DNA of 47,188 bases. Source: an uncultured bacterium (GTDB taxonomy: Bacteria > Latescibacterota > UBA2968 > UBA8231). Both the position numbers and the translations under genes were made by a program. The DNA lies in NCBI GenBank assembly GCA_937942165.1, contig CALDFW010000020.1, forward strand, positions 1 to 47,188, read 5' to 3'. Of this stretch, positions 16,292-25,853 are shown piece after piece (positions within the stretch are counted from its first letter, which is position 1; each line of letters begins with the position of its first letter). A model generated the notes under the pieces. It saw only the letters and a program-made list of their open reading frames with translations. It was not told the origin of the DNA and searched no databases.

Positions 16292-17311
16292 ATGTTCAAG
16301 ACGATCTACGTTGAGGAGGCCGTAGCACACCATCCACGCACGCTGGCCACGCTGGCCCGTTTTAGCGACGCGCAGCGCATCCCCTGTAAGCACTATGGTG
16401 AGGTCTTTAATCGCGCGGCGCAAAACTTCCGCCTACAAAAGCGCCAGCCGTCTCTGATCCTGGCCGAAAAACGAGGACAGCAAGTGCTACCTACGCCGGC
16501 AGGATACGGCATAGGAAGTCAGACGAACTTCTATTTTTCCCATATGCTGAATTGCTTGTACGACTGCCGATACTGTTTTCTACAGGGCATGTACCGAAGC
16601 GCCCACATGGTAGTATTTATTAATTACGAGGATTTTTACGAAGCAATTGATGAACAGATTGAGCAGACCTCTACAGAGCGCCCCTACTTTTTTTCCGGAT
16701 ACGACTGCGACAGCTTAGCCTTAGAGGGTATAACGGACTTTACACGAGATTTTCTCACCTTCTTCGCCCAGCGCCCCCATGCAACGCTAGAGCTGCGCAC
16801 CAAGAGCGTGCGCACCCATTCACTGCTAGAACGAGATCCCTTGGACAACTGCGTGGTCGCCTTTAGCCTGACGCCCTCCGCGATTGCAGACGTGCTAGAG
16901 ATAGGTGCACCACCTGTCGCGCGGCGCATAGAAGCCCTCGGGACACTAGCCGACCGCGGATGGCCCATTGGCCTCCGCTTCGACCCTCTGCTCTATCATA
17001 GCAAATGGCGCGAACACTACCGCAAACTATTTGAAGCCGTCTTCGCACGACTGCGCACCGACCGCCTACATTCTGTCAGTCTAGGCCAATTTCGCCTTCC
17101 GCAAACCATGTATAAACGCATGCAGCAGCTCTATCCCGATGAGCCACTCTTTGCCTGGGGGTTGGCGGAAAAAGATGGACAGATTTCCTATCGCAGCGAA
17201 CTGGCGGAGAGCCTGCACGCTTTTTGCCGCGACGAACTTTTGCAGCATATAGATCCAAACATCTTTTTTCCCTGTCCATCCACCACACTAAATGACGGTG
17301 TAGCACCGTGA
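16292..17311 (+). CDS. spore photoproduct lyase-like radical SAM protein
   Basis: A 339-aa radical SAM enzyme of the SPL family. The cluster motif CLYDCRYC (about residues 86-93, CxxxCxxC) fits the SPL spacing, preceded by the typical IGSQTNFYFSHMLN and followed by FLQGMY. A Cys in SGYDCDSLALEG aligns by eye with the hydrogen-donating Cys141 of Bacillus subtilis SPL (region ACTSDIVGIDH). SPL reverts the 5-thyminyl-5,6-dihydrothymine photoproduct in DNA. Since the organism shows Gram-negative traits, the role is probably UV or other base-damage repair outside spores, or another radical reaction. The longer frame to 16169 lies inside the upstream gene; ATG 16292, 2 nt after that stop, is preferred. 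The end overlaps the next gene (GTGA). Confidence 0.85.
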   Translation: MFKTIYVEEAVAHHPRTLATLARFSDAQRIPCKHYGEVFNRAAQNFRLQKRQPSLILAEKRGQQVLPTPAGYGIGSQTNFYFSHMLNCLYDCRYCFLQGMYRSAHMVVFINYEDFYEAIDEQIEQTSTERPYFFSGYDCDSLALEGITDFTRDFLTFFAQRPHATLELRTKSVRTHSLLERDPLDNCVVAFSLTPSAIADVLEIGAPPVARRIEALGTLADRGWPIGLRFDPLLYHSKWREHYRKLFEAVFARLRTDRLHSVSLGQFRLPQTMYKRMQQLYPDEPLFAWGLAEKDGQISYRSELAESLHAFCRDELLQHIDPNIFFPCPSTTLNDGVAP

Positions 17312-18006
17312 ACGTACTCATTACAGGCTCTTCCTCTGGCATCGGACGGGCGCTGCGCGACGGCCTTCTTGCCGCCAATCACACGGTTGTCGGTATCGCA
17401 CGTCGGCGGCAGGAAGCGACCGATCGCTTTTTTCCCATCGAGTTAGACCTGAGCGACCTCGACTCTCTTCCCCGGGCAATGGACAGACTACAGGGCACCC
17501 ATTCTCCAATAGACGCCGCTGTCTGCTGCGCAGGACGCGGCCATTTCGGAACGTTAGAACAGTTTTCTCCCTCGCAGATACGCGACTTGATTGACCTCGA
17601 CTTTACCAGCCATGCGCTTGTTGTGCGATCTCTACTGCCGGCCATGAAGAAACGACGTGCCGGTAGAATTGTGTTATTGGGATCGGAAGCTGCGCTGCGC
17701 GGCACTCAAAAGGGCACCATATACTGCGCTGCCAAATTTGCGCTGCGCGGCTTTGCGCAAGCACTCCGCGAAGAGACCGCTCGGCACGGCATTGCGGTAA
17801 CGCTCGTCAACCCGGGTATGGTGCGCACGCCTTTCTTTGATGAACTCAGCTTCAGCCCCAATAGGGACGATTCGTGCGCGATAGAACCGACCGACGTTGC
17901 CCAGGCCATTCACGATGTCCTACAAGCTCGCAGCGGAACGGTATTTGATGAGATCAACCTCTCTCCCCAAAAGCGCGTTATAGATTTTAAAAAGAAAGGT
18001 GACTAG
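17308..18006 (+). CDS. short-chain dehydrogenase/reductase (SDR)
   Basis: A 232-aa classical SDR unrelated in detail to the one at 2096-2866. The cofactor-binding TGSSSGIG lies at residues 6-13, with ARR at 31-33 hinting at NADP(H). CCAG (73-76) stands in place of NNAG, Ser126 and Y139xxxK143 (YCAAK) complete the catalytic set, and PGMVRTPF follows. The start is GTG at 17308, overlapping the TGA of the SPL-like gene by 4 nt, which implies translational coupling. Its product may act on the same substrate class as its neighbours, but nothing in the sequence fixes it. Confidence 0.9.
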   Translation: MNVLITGSSSGIGRALRDGLLAANHTVVGIARRRQEATDRFFPIELDLSDLDSLPRAMDRLQGTHSPIDAAVCCAGRGHFGTLEQFSPSQIRDLIDLDFTSHALVVRSLLPAMKKRRAGRIVLLGSEAALRGTQKGTIYCAAKFALRGFAQALREETARHGIAVTLVNPGMVRTPFFDELSFSPNRDDSCAIEPTDVAQAIHDVLQARSGTVFDEINLSPQKRVIDFKKKGD

Positions 18007-18011
18007 ACCGC

Positions 18012-18815
18012 ATGTGGATAATCACGCAGGCTCTAATGGTGCTGGCGATGGGAATGCAGTTGACCGGGTGCACCACCGTGCGCCATCAGCTGGGCCGAGT
18101 GCTCATTAGCGACGAGACGGAATACGCCTTGGGGGCACAGCTAGCGGCGCACATAGATACGACGCAGACGAGCTTGGACAACCCAAACATACAGCGCTAT
18201 GTGGAGCGCATAGCAACCCCCTTGGTCGAACTGGCACAGGTCGATCGCCCCGGCGCCACCTACCGATTTACCGTATTGGACGATCCTACACAGGTCAATG
18301 CGTTCGCCGTTCCCGGCGGCTTTCTCTACGTGTATTCAGGGCTGATCATCGCTGCCGAAGACGAGGCCGAACTAGCCGGCGTGCTCGCCCACGAAATTGG
18401 ACACATCGTCGGGCGCCACTCGGCCAATCAGCTCGCCTCTCAGTTTGGGATACAGCTACTCAGCGCTATCGCCCTAGGCGAGGAAGCGTCGAAATACGCG
18501 GTCGACATAGCCCAAATGACCGCCCAGCTTAGCAGCGCCCGCTTTAGTCGAGACGACGAACGCCAAGCGGACCGCTACGGACTGCGCTATGTTGTCGAGA
18601 GCGGGTACGATCCAACGGGATTAGTGCGCTTCTTCGAAAAGCTGGGTGCGCTAGAAGGAGGCAAGCGAACAAGCGTCGAAACGCTCTTTTCCTCGCATCC
18701 GGCCACCGAAGAGCGCATACGAGATATAGAGGCGAGGATTGAGCGCTCAGGCATTGCGACGGGACAGCGCAACGCACAGCGCTACATGCGGGAAACGGCC
18801 GTCCTTAGACGGTAA
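18012..18815 (+). CDS. M48 family zinc metalloprotease lipoprotein
   Basis: A 267-aa periplasmic M48 peptidase of the LoiP/BepA type. The signal peptide ends in lipobox LTGC (Cys20). The catalytic zinc site is HEIGH at 127-131, with the third ligand Glu183 in DDERQADRYG. NAFAVPGGFLYVYSG (about 96-110) and SSHPATEERI (near 237) are family hallmarks. Such proteases degrade or process misfolded outer-membrane proteins. It lacks the TPR domain of BepA. An AGGTGA ribosome-binding site lies about 9 nt before the ATG, within the 3' end of the SDR gene. The gene converges on the deacetylase gene with 23 nt between stops and no terminator hairpin in between. Confidence 0.95.
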   Translation: MWIITQALMVLAMGMQLTGCTTVRHQLGRVLISDETEYALGAQLAAHIDTTQTSLDNPNIQRYVERIATPLVELAQVDRPGATYRFTVLDDPTQVNAFAVPGGFLYVYSGLIIAAEDEAELAGVLAHEIGHIVGRHSANQLASQFGIQLLSAIALGEEASKYAVDIAQMTAQLSSARFSRDDERQADRYGLRYVVESGYDPTGLVRFFEKLGALEGGKRTSVETLFSSHPATEERIRDIEARIERSGIATGQRNAQRYMRETAVLRR

Positions 18816-18838
18816 ACAAACGGCGGAGAGGTCGGGGC

Positions 18839-19903
18839 TTAATCGCGCCCACCAAGCTCTTCAAATGGAAGAAAGTAGGGACGGGAAAACATAGAAAAAT
18901 GCCCGCTCTCCTTTTCGCGTGCCGTAACGATAAGTCTGTTCATCGGACGCGTCAGCGCGGTACTACAGCGGTATGAAAATACGCCCGTACCTCGATCGAA
19001 CTGCGCATCAACGCGACCCCATTCAGATACGAACATATTGATTACGCCCGGGCGATAGCGCTTTGGATCCAGCAGGCGCATAGAAAATTCCTCTGGCGGA
19101 TTTTGCGCTAATTCTATCGCATCGGGTTCCACGTCGACCACGTGGAGAGGTCCGGTATTGAGCTTGAAAACAAATCGATCCATATCCAAGTTTTTGCCCA
19201 CAATGGCAAAGCGGGGTATGCGCCGTGGATCGGTCCGTTCATCTACGGCTCCCTCGTCTTGGGCAAACATGATTTCAAAGCCCAGATCGCGCGCGATTTC
19301 CACCACCACTTCGTTATACTCGCCGTAGGGATACGCCAGCACGTCACTCGCCATGCCGTTGTCGGCCAGCGCCTGCTGAGCCTTGCTCAGGTCCTGCCGC
19401 ACCCAAGCTGCGTAGGCCTCGCGCGTATGCCCCTTTTGGGGTCTGCCAATCCGCGGATGATCATAGCTGTGATTGGCAATAGTCGCACCCCATGCGCGCA
19501 TCTCCTCCAGCATAGCCCACGTCAGCGCACCCGGCGCATTAGAGTACAGCCGTTTGGCATCGGCAAACACGGTGAAGGGATAGTCGAATTCTTTTAGGAC
19601 CGGGAATGCGCGTTCGTAAATGGAGCGGTAGGCATCGTCAATGGTGATCAACACCGTTTTCTGCGGGAAGGGCTTACCGCTCGAGAGAAGCTGCCGAAAC
19701 GCCTCCATAGAAAGGACGCGATATTCATTATCCCGCAAATACTGCATCTGCTGACGGAATTTATCGACCGATATATTGGTCGATGGATAGGCACTTTCGT
19801 CAAAGCGATGATAGAGTAGGACGGTGGTATATCCGGGCCTGTCCGCCCAACCGCCTGCTGCCTGAGACAGGAGCAAAAACGCCGCGTAAAGGAGCGATCT
19901 CAC
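18839..19903 (-). CDS. exported polysaccharide deacetylase (carbohydrate esterase 4)
   Basis: A 354-aa protein with a signal peptide (cut near residue 20) and a NodB-type deacetylase domain, which removes N-acetyl groups from cell-surface polysaccharide or peptidoglycan. VLLYHRF (28-34) is typical for PgaB/IcaB relatives. Motif 1 is TIDDAY (87-92; Asp pair retained) and motif 2 is NHSYDHP with metal-binding His145 and His149. AYPYGEYN is motif 3. The C-terminal 110 residues hold no recognised domain. The GTG start at 19903 lies 6 nt after the glucosaminidase stop. As the last gene of the giant-protein transcription unit it may modify wall or capsule so the large surface proteins can be placed. 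Confidence 0.9.
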   Translation of the reverse strand: MRSLLYAAFLLLSQAAGGWADRPGYTTVLLYHRFDESAYPSTNISVDKFRQQMQYLRDNEYRVLSMEAFRQLLSSGKPFPQKTVLITIDDAYRSIYERAFPVLKEFDYPFTVFADAKRLYSNAPGALTWAMLEEMRAWGATIANHSYDHPRIGRPQKGHTREAYAAWVRQDLSKAQQALADNGMASDVLAYPYGEYNEVVVEIARDLGFEIMFAQDEGAVDERTDPRRIPRFAIVGKNLDMDRFVFKLNTGPLHVVDVEPDAIELAQNPPEEFSMRLLDPKRYRPGVINMFVSEWGRVDAQFDRGTGVFSYRCSTALTRPMNRLIVTAREKESGHFSMFSRPYFLPFEELGGRD

Positions 19904-19909
19904 AGGATG

Positions 19910-20869
19910 CTATCTCTCTTCCCCATCAAGCTCTTCCAGTGCGTTCCCGCGGATCATACGCTGCACGTCGGCGACGTATTCCTCGCCGCGTGTCGAATAG
20001 CTGCGCAGCCCATCGGCCAGCACATGCCCTCTAATCGGACCGTTCTCTGCACGGGCCTGTGCGCGCAGTGAACGCAGATTTTCATAGGATGGGTGGGTAT
20101 TGAGGTTGCGCATATAGCTGCGCACGCTGCCGGCAATATTGTCGTACATCGCGAGGCGAAAACGCGAAGATTGCGCACCGCTCGCCGTCATCCCCTTGAG
20201 ATCGCTGCGCCAAACGCGCTGACCGTAGAGGTTATTTCCCTGACGGGCAAAGCGAGAAGTTCCCCAACCCGATTCAATCGCCCCCTGAGCCAGAACCAAC
20301 GAAGGCGGTATCACGTCTACCCGCCGAAGCAGTTCGCGCAGGGAGTCGGCTCGCGTGCTGAGCGCGCTGTTGGACCGAGCGAGCGCGTAGTGTTCGGCCA
20401 TGTCCTGTAGAAACAGCCCGTCTGATGCGCTATTTTGCAAGCTCAAGAGACGCTGACGGCGACTCAAAATCGTCTCGTTGTGAAACCGTGCAATTGATTC
20501 GAGGATTGAGAAAAAAAGGGCCTTTTTCCGCCGTACGGGCAGCGTGCCAATGTCGACGGGCACAGCCGCCAGAGAGGCAATTCCACCAGCCTCGCGCAAA
20601 AGCGGTTCGGCCTCTGCGACGGAATCGGCGCGCATGTGGAAAAAAAGTCGGTCGGCCGGCGCCCATGTCTTCGCTTCAAGTGAGTCCGCGACCAACACCC
20701 GGTACCGCAGCGTGCCGCTGTCCACGACCGAAACGGCTACGAGCCGCTCGTGCTCGAGTAGTTGGTCCCCCTTAGACGCAGCATGTGATTCACCCGCTGG
20801 ACCCGCGGCAAAGCACGGCTGGTCGTAGCTGATAGCCCATACGGCAAGTATTAAAAAAGGGATTCGCAT
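19910..20869 (-). CDS. Bax-like N-acetylglucosaminidase
   Basis: A 319-aa exported peptidoglycan hydrolase. The signal peptide is about residues 1-22. The C-terminal half carries the FlgJ/Bax-type glucosaminidase domain: LVLAQGAIESGWGTSRFARQ with its catalytic-type Glu, NNLYGQRVW, RFRLAMYDNIAGSVRSYMRNLN and LRSYSTRGEEYVADVQRMI. The N-terminal 150 residues are unassigned. It probably cleaves the glycan strand in the periplasm. Two starts are possible: ATG at 20869, used here, and a TTG at 20878 that has GGAG at a better spacing of about 4 nt. It lies 18 nt after the stop of a giant dockerin protein, so it is likely co-transcribed with it. Confidence 0.88.
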   Translation of the reverse strand: MRIPFLILAVWAISYDQPCFAAGPAGESHAASKGDQLLEHERLVAVSVVDSGTLRYRVLVADSLEAKTWAPADRLFFHMRADSVAEAEPLLREAGGIASLAAVPVDIGTLPVRRKKALFFSILESIARFHNETILSRRQRLLSLQNSASDGLFLQDMAEHYALARSNSALSTRADSLRELLRRVDVIPPSLVLAQGAIESGWGTSRFARQGNNLYGQRVWRSDLKGMTASGAQSSRFRLAMYDNIAGSVRSYMRNLNTHPSYENLRSLRAQARAENGPIRGHVLADGLRSYSTRGEEYVADVQRMIRGNALEELDGEER

Positions 20870-20887
20870 AGGGCCCAATATGCTCCA

Positions 20888-23800
20888 TTAACGGAGCAGC
20901 AGCAAGCGACGCACGTGCGTTTTTCCCGCGATATTGAGGCGGTAGAAATAGGTCCCCGACGCCACGCTATGACCGCTATCATCGCGCCCGTCCCACTGCA
21001 GGACGTGCATACCAGGCTGGAGCGTTCCGGAGAAGAGCGTGCGCATCTTCTGTCCCAAGCCGTTGTAAATGGCCACGTCTACACGAGCACCGTCCCCAAC
21101 CCCTACGGCAAAGGGTATCGAGGTTTCTGGGTTGAATGGATTGGGATAGTTCGGAAGCAGAGCGCTGACAGACGGCGGCGATGGACTCCGATCTAATTGC
21201 AAGCGGACCAACGTGCCGTCTGCTCGCAGGATGTGGCCTTCTACCACCTGCGCTCCAACCGGCAGCGTCCACAGCTGGCGCACGGCTTCCAACGCCTGCT
21301 GCGATGAAGGCTGCGCAACCAACAGACGCGTGGCGTCTCCTTCATTCCAGGCCTGCATCTGACCTCCCCCTCTTCTCCACGGTGACTGAGCGAGCGATAG
21401 AGAGGCCACATCACAGTCCGAAAGTAGTAGGGAAAGGCCCGTAATATCCTCGGACTGCCCCAGCCTCAGCGCTCCCTCTTCATCAAGGGAGACCAGGGCG
21501 TGCACGGCGGCCCGCTTAGCCGCATCCAGTGGAGTTCGTTCCATCCCAACGCGCCCAAAGTTTTCCGCCAATAGCATAAAGTCGTCTAAACCAACCATAT
21601 TATCGCCGTTAAAATCAGCCTGAACGGCTGCTCGATTGGCGTATACAGTGGTATTAAAGTGATCCACTAGGATTGCAAAGTCGGCCAAATTGATGCGATT
21701 GTCGTCGTTGGCATCTCCCACCGGAAGCTGTTGGCTCGTATCGCTGACCACCCATTCAAACGCGAGCAGCGTATCGCCGAGTTCAGCCCCGACCTCTATT
21801 TGATCGCCAACGACGTGGCCCTGAAGGTGGATGTCTGATTTGACGAGCAGGCGATACGCCCCGGGTGGAATTTGCCCCAAGTTAAACTGACCGTCTGCAT
21901 CGAGCGTGTGCTGTATACCCGCCCTGAAACGGTCTTCGTCATTAATGGGCGAAGCGAGCAGCACATCCTCGTCGTCGTAGAAAAGCAGAGACACCTGCAT
22001 ATCGTCACTTTTACCCTGTAGGCCAACGCGTCCCTGCACCGAATAATCGCGTACGGCAATTTCGGTTGGTCGGTCTGGAATAAAGGGCGGAATCCAATCA
22101 CCTGCGCTGTTGACCACGGCACTGCTGCGGTTGAGATCGGGTTCATCATCGATACTGATCAGCGCAATCGTATCGACCCGAGTCACAAATCGTAGTTCAC
22201 CCAGTAGCACGGGGCTCACCCCCGAATTGATAAGCGGATTGGCCATGCTCTGCGCGAGGGACAGATTCACCTTACCCAATCCGTTTCCATGCAGCTCGTT
22301 TTGTACAGATCGCCCTTCAAAAGCACTCGCTAATCTGAAGGGTTGAACGCCGGTAAAATCTTCGCTCTCGGCGCTTATTACAGAGTCCGTCAGCACGTCA
22401 ATCAGGTCTAAGCTCTCCGCATCATAGCTCATGTAGAGCGAGACGCCGGTAAGGTCGTGCGCCGTGGGCACGATATAGGCTCGCACCAGCAGCGTATCCC
22501 CGATACTAAAGTGCTTCTCATTGGCCACTTCGAGCTCAAAAAAGGGCGAGGGTTGGGATACGGCCCACACGGTATCGGACGGTGCCGATTTCACGCCTGC
22601 ATTCCCAGAAATCACGTAGTAGAAAAATGTGTCGGCCAGCGTGGCAGCCGGATCGATAAACCTGCGCGTTCCGGCGGCAAGCGTATCGATTGACTCATAC
22701 GCCCCCTCTCTGGTCTTGGAGCGAAAGATGCTGTATCCAGTCGTCCTGCCCAACTGCTCGTCGAGTTCAGGTGCCTGCCATACCACTTCGATCTGACGAC
22801 CTAAATCGCGCCCGAGATCTCGAGCTTCTACTGCGGTCGGCGGATGCGGTGGATCTCCCAATCGCGCGTCTTCGTTTATAAAGATCTGCATCTGGCCATC
22901 GGCAGAGGATAGAGCTGCAATGTCGTTTGCTCCATCGCCGTTGACGTCCAGTATCGCCGTGCGCCGCAGGGGCACCTGAGAGGCGATAATATCGCGCACT
23001 ACAAAGCCCTCTCCAGCCTCGTTTTCTAAAAAGGCAATGTATTCTCCTGCGGAGCTAGCTACGACCAGATCACTGTAGATGTCTCGGGTTAGATCTGCAA
23101 AATACATATCCGCAATAGGCAGGTTGACGTTGATGCGCTGCGTCAGCACCAACTGGCCTTCACCGTCGTTGGTCAACACGCTGACGTCGCGCGAGGCGCG
23201 ATTGCCCACCAAGACATCGTTATCACCATCGGCGTCAAAGTCGAGCACCTGCACGCTGACCGGCTCGAGACCTACCGCATAATCGCTGCGCGCAAGAAAT
23301 CCCCCCTCCCTATCGGCCAGCAGCACGGACACCGTGCCGTCTATACTATTGGCTACAACTAAATCGCGCCGATCATCGGCGTTTAAGTCGCTCGCAGCCA
23401 GCGCCATCGGCCCCTCGGGAACGCGCAGCGTCGCACGGGAACTAAACGTGCCCCGCCCACCGTTGTACAGCACGGTTATTGAGGCATCGTCCCAGTTGGC
23501 CGTGGCCAGATCGGCATCCCCATCAGCGTCAAAATCGGCGGCTACCACATCGGCGAGTGCATGACCTATGTATATATCGCTGCGATCGCCATTAAAGGCT
23601 CCCAAACCGTCATTGGACAGGAGGGAAATAGACTGCGCTATTGGATCGGCGACAATCAGATCCAGCGATCCATTAAAAAGGGGCGCTACGGCTAGGGCAA
23701 CGGGCCGATCCCAGCGTTCATAAGGCGTATTCTCTTCCGGAAAGGCCTTCGCATCGTCAAAAGCCCCCAGCCCATCATTCAGGTGAATACGCACCTGTCC

Positions 23801-25840
23801 CCCCGCACTGTCGGCCAGCGCTAAGTCGGGCTTTCCATCGTCGTTAAAATCAGCGACGAGTAAATCGGCCGCTCCGCTCCCAGCCAAGATCGGCTCCTGC
23901 GCACTGAGGGAAAGCGCTCCACCCGCGCCCAGAAGTTGGATCGTAGTGCTAGACGAACTGCCCAGCGCATCGCTTTCAATTGTAAGGACGGCGCTGTGCA
24001 CGCCCGCTTCTATGGGAGAAAATTGAAGACCCATTTCCCGCACTCCGCCCGGTGCAATGCGCAGCGGTGCTTGCACGTCAGCAGAAAACGACCCGCCCTC
24101 TATAGACAGCGAAGAAATATTGAGATCGGCATTGCCGCTATTGGAAAGCTCGATGGTTTCGACGCGCATACCCATCAAGTCCACTGTACCAAAATCGACT
24201 GCATAACTCGACAACGTGATATCGGCCGCCGTTCCCACACCGTCAACCGGCACCTCACGTATGATCCCCTGGCTGGCCGACACGATTAAATCTGAAGAAA
24301 TACCACGGGCTACTAGCGGCACAAATCGCAGCCGCACAAGCGCCTTTTGCCCGGGAGAAAGCGAGGTCGGAAGCTGGTTGAGCACGCGAAAGGCCGAATT
24401 CTCAAACAGAGCGTTACGCAAATCTAGGGTAGCATTGCCCTCATTGCTTAGCAGGATCGTCGTATCCACGTAGGAACCAATCCGGACAGAGCCGAAGTTT
24501 AAAGCACTTGGCTGGACGGTCAGGCGGGCCTGCACACCGGTACCCACCAGCGCGATCCGTGCACTTGCCTGTTCTGAGTCGTTGCTGCGCAAGACCATCT
24601 CCGTGGATTCGATGCCCGATGCGTTGGGCTCAAATCGCACCTGAACGCTGCCCGTCTCACCCGGGTCAACCGTGAGCGACACGGGCGTTACGCTGAAGGC
24701 ACTCTCTCGATCTATGCTAATATTTGAGACCAAAAGGGGCGCGTCCCCCTCGTTGTAAATAGTGAGTGGAAGTGACTGGGCCTGCCCAACTCCAACGGCT
24801 CCTAGATCGAGTCGTTCTACATCGGCGCGGAAACGCGCTTCAGGCTCAAATTGAATAGTCGAGATCCCCTCTCCGCGCGTGAGTCCAAAAATGCGTTTCT
24901 CATCGCCCGGCAGCACGCCAATCCAGCGCGCACTCAGATCCTCCAAACCCGTGTTGATCGGCGTCCAGCCCCGTCCAGCGTCTTTTGACCTGAAGAAACC
25001 GCCCGTGGCCGTTGCCACATAGAGCAGGTCGGCGCGATTGAGATCCAGCGCAACGGAGCGCACATTCAGATCCGATAAGCCCTCGTTGGCCGTGTGCCAA
25101 TTGGCACCGCCGTCCTCGCTTATAAAGACGCCAGCGCCGTAGGTACCCACCGCTGCAAACGCACTCGTTTCTAACTGATCAGACAGCGCGATACTGTGGA
25201 TGCTCTGACCTGCCAAATCGGCTACAGACTCCCAGCTCGTTCCCCCGTCATAGCTGACAAAGAGCCCTACGCTTGTCCCCGCATAGACCGTCTCATTCTG
25301 AAAGGGATGAACGGCCAGAGTAAATACGATTTCGAAATTTGTATCCCCTCCCACCAACTGCCAAGTTTCCCCTGCATCTTCGCTCAGATAAACACCCTGC
25401 CCAAACGTTCCGACGTATACCCGCCCCTCAGAGCCGACACCCACCGAAAGCACACCGCTCGAAATGCCTGCAACCGAACGCCATTGACGACCTCCGTTGT
25501 CGCTTATCAACAGGCCGTTATTGACTCCTGCATATAGTCGCGTAGCTCGAGACGGATCAACGGCCATGCTAAGGACACTCCGGTCGACCAACTGCACTCC
25601 GCTGGGCTGCCACGTATTTCCGGCGTCTTCACTGCGATAAAATCCGTTGGCCGCTCCGGCAAAGAGCGTGTCGGGACGACCCGGATGGAAAGCCAATCGA
25701 CTCACTGAGGCACCTATTCCGTCCTCTACGCGAGTCCACACATTCAGACCTGCAAGTACCGGCGAAACTAGGCCGAGGCCGAGCCAGACCCAAACACTCC
25801 ACAGCAACCCGAATCTCTTTGCATATAGCATCATAGTCAT
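20888..25840 (-). CDS. giant surface protein: Asp-box propeller, ASH domains, FG-GAP propeller, cohesin-like, dockerin, sorting domain
   Basis: A 1650-aa exported modular protein. In order: signal peptide (1-31); a BNR/sortilin-like propeller with six Asp boxes such as SEDAGNTW, SDNGGRQW and SYDGGTSW (about 32-335); three choice-of-anchor-D/ASH immunoglobulin-like domains of about 100 aa (335-645); an integrin-like FG-GAP/VCBS propeller with DFNDDGKPDL, DFDADGDADL and DVNGDGANDI calcium loops (650-990); a fibronectin III domain; a cohesin-like domain (LTGVSLYMSYDAESLDLI); a carboxypeptidase-regulatory-like domain; a dockerin (GDANDDNRINLADF and DFNGDNMVGLDDF); and a FlgD-like C-terminal domain starting PNPFNPETSIPF and ending RRLLLLR. 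The frame extends to a TTG at 25867, but ATG 25840 gives a cleaner signal peptide. No catalytic domain is seen; adhesion or assembly is inferred. Confidence 0.88.
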   Translation of the reverse strand: MTMMLYAKRFGLLWSVWVWLGLGLVSPVLAGLNVWTRVEDGIGASVSRLAFHPGRPDTLFAGAANGFYRSEDAGNTWQPSGVQLVDRSVLSMAVDPSRATRLYAGVNNGLLISDNGGRQWRSVAGISSGVLSVGVGSEGRVYVGTFGQGVYLSEDAGETWQLVGGDTNFEIVFTLAVHPFQNETVYAGTSVGLFVSYDGGTSWESVADLAGQSIHSIALSDQLETSAFAAVGTYGAGVFISEDGGANWHTANEGLSDLNVRSVALDLNRADLLYVATATGGFFRSKDAGRGWTPINTGLEDLSARWIGVLPGDEKRIFGLTRGEGISTIQFEPEARFRADVERLDLGAVGVGQAQSLPLTIYNEGDAPLLVSNISIDRESAFSVTPVSLTVDPGETGSVQVRFEPNASGIESTEMVLRSNDSEQASARIALVGTGVQARLTVQPSALNFGSVRIGSYVDTTILLSNEGNATLDLRNALFENSAFRVLNQLPTSLSPGQKALVRLRFVPLVARGISSDLIVSASQGIIREVPVDGVGTAADITLSSYAVDFGTVDLMGMRVETIELSNSGNADLNISSLSIEGGSFSADVQAPLRIAPGGVREMGLQFSPIEAGVHSAVLTIESDALGSSSSTTIQLLGAGGALSLSAQEPILAGSGAADLLVADFNDDGKPDLALADSAGGQVRIHLNDGLGAFDDAKAFPEENTPYERWDRPVALAVAPLFNGSLDLIVADPIAQSISLLSNDGLGAFNGDRSDIYIGHALADVVAADFDADGDADLATANWDDASITVLYNGGRGTFSSRATLRVPEGPMALAASDLNADDRRDLVVANSIDGTVSVLLADREGGFLARSDYAVGLEPVSVQVLDFDADGDNDVLVGNRASRDVSVLTNDGEGQLVLTQRINVNLPIADMYFADLTRDIYSDLVVASSAGEYIAFLENEAGEGFVVRDIIASQVPLRRTAILDVNGDGANDIAALSSADGQMQIFINEDARLGDPPHPPTAVEARDLGRDLGRQIEVVWQAPELDEQLGRTTGYSIFRSKTREGAYESIDTLAAGTRRFIDPAATLADTFFYYVISGNAGVKSAPSDTVWAVSQPSPFFELEVANEKHFSIGDTLLVRAYIVPTAHDLTGVSLYMSYDAESLDLIDVLTDSVISAESEDFTGVQPFRLASAFEGRSVQNELHGNGLGKVNLSLAQSMANPLINSGVSPVLLGELRFVTRVDTIALISIDDEPDLNRSSAVVNSAGDWIPPFIPDRPTEIAVRDYSVQGRVGLQGKSDDMQVSLLFYDDEDVLLASPINDEDRFRAGIQHTLDADGQFNLGQIPPGAYRLLVKSDIHLQGHVVGDQIEVGAELGDTLLAFEWVVSDTSQQLPVGDANDDNRINLADFAILVDHFNTTVYANRAAVQADFNGDNMVGLDDFMLLAENFGRVGMERTPLDAAKRAAVHALVSLDEEGALRLGQSEDITGLSLLLSDCDVASLSLAQSPWRRGGGQMQAWNEGDATRLLVAQPSSQQALEAVRQLWTLPVGAQVVEGHILRADGTLVRLQLDRSPSPPSVSALLPNYPNPFNPETSIPFAVGVGDGARVDVAIYNGLGQKMRTLFSGTLQPGMHVLQWDGRDDSGHSVASGTYFYRLNIAGKTHVRRLLLLR

Positions 25841-25853
25841 ACCGCGTATCAAC

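Noticed and set aside
19142-19597. 151-codon plus-strand open frame
   Set aside because: It is fully antisense to the deacetylase gene, whose catalytic motifs are intact, and shows no recognisable protein feature.
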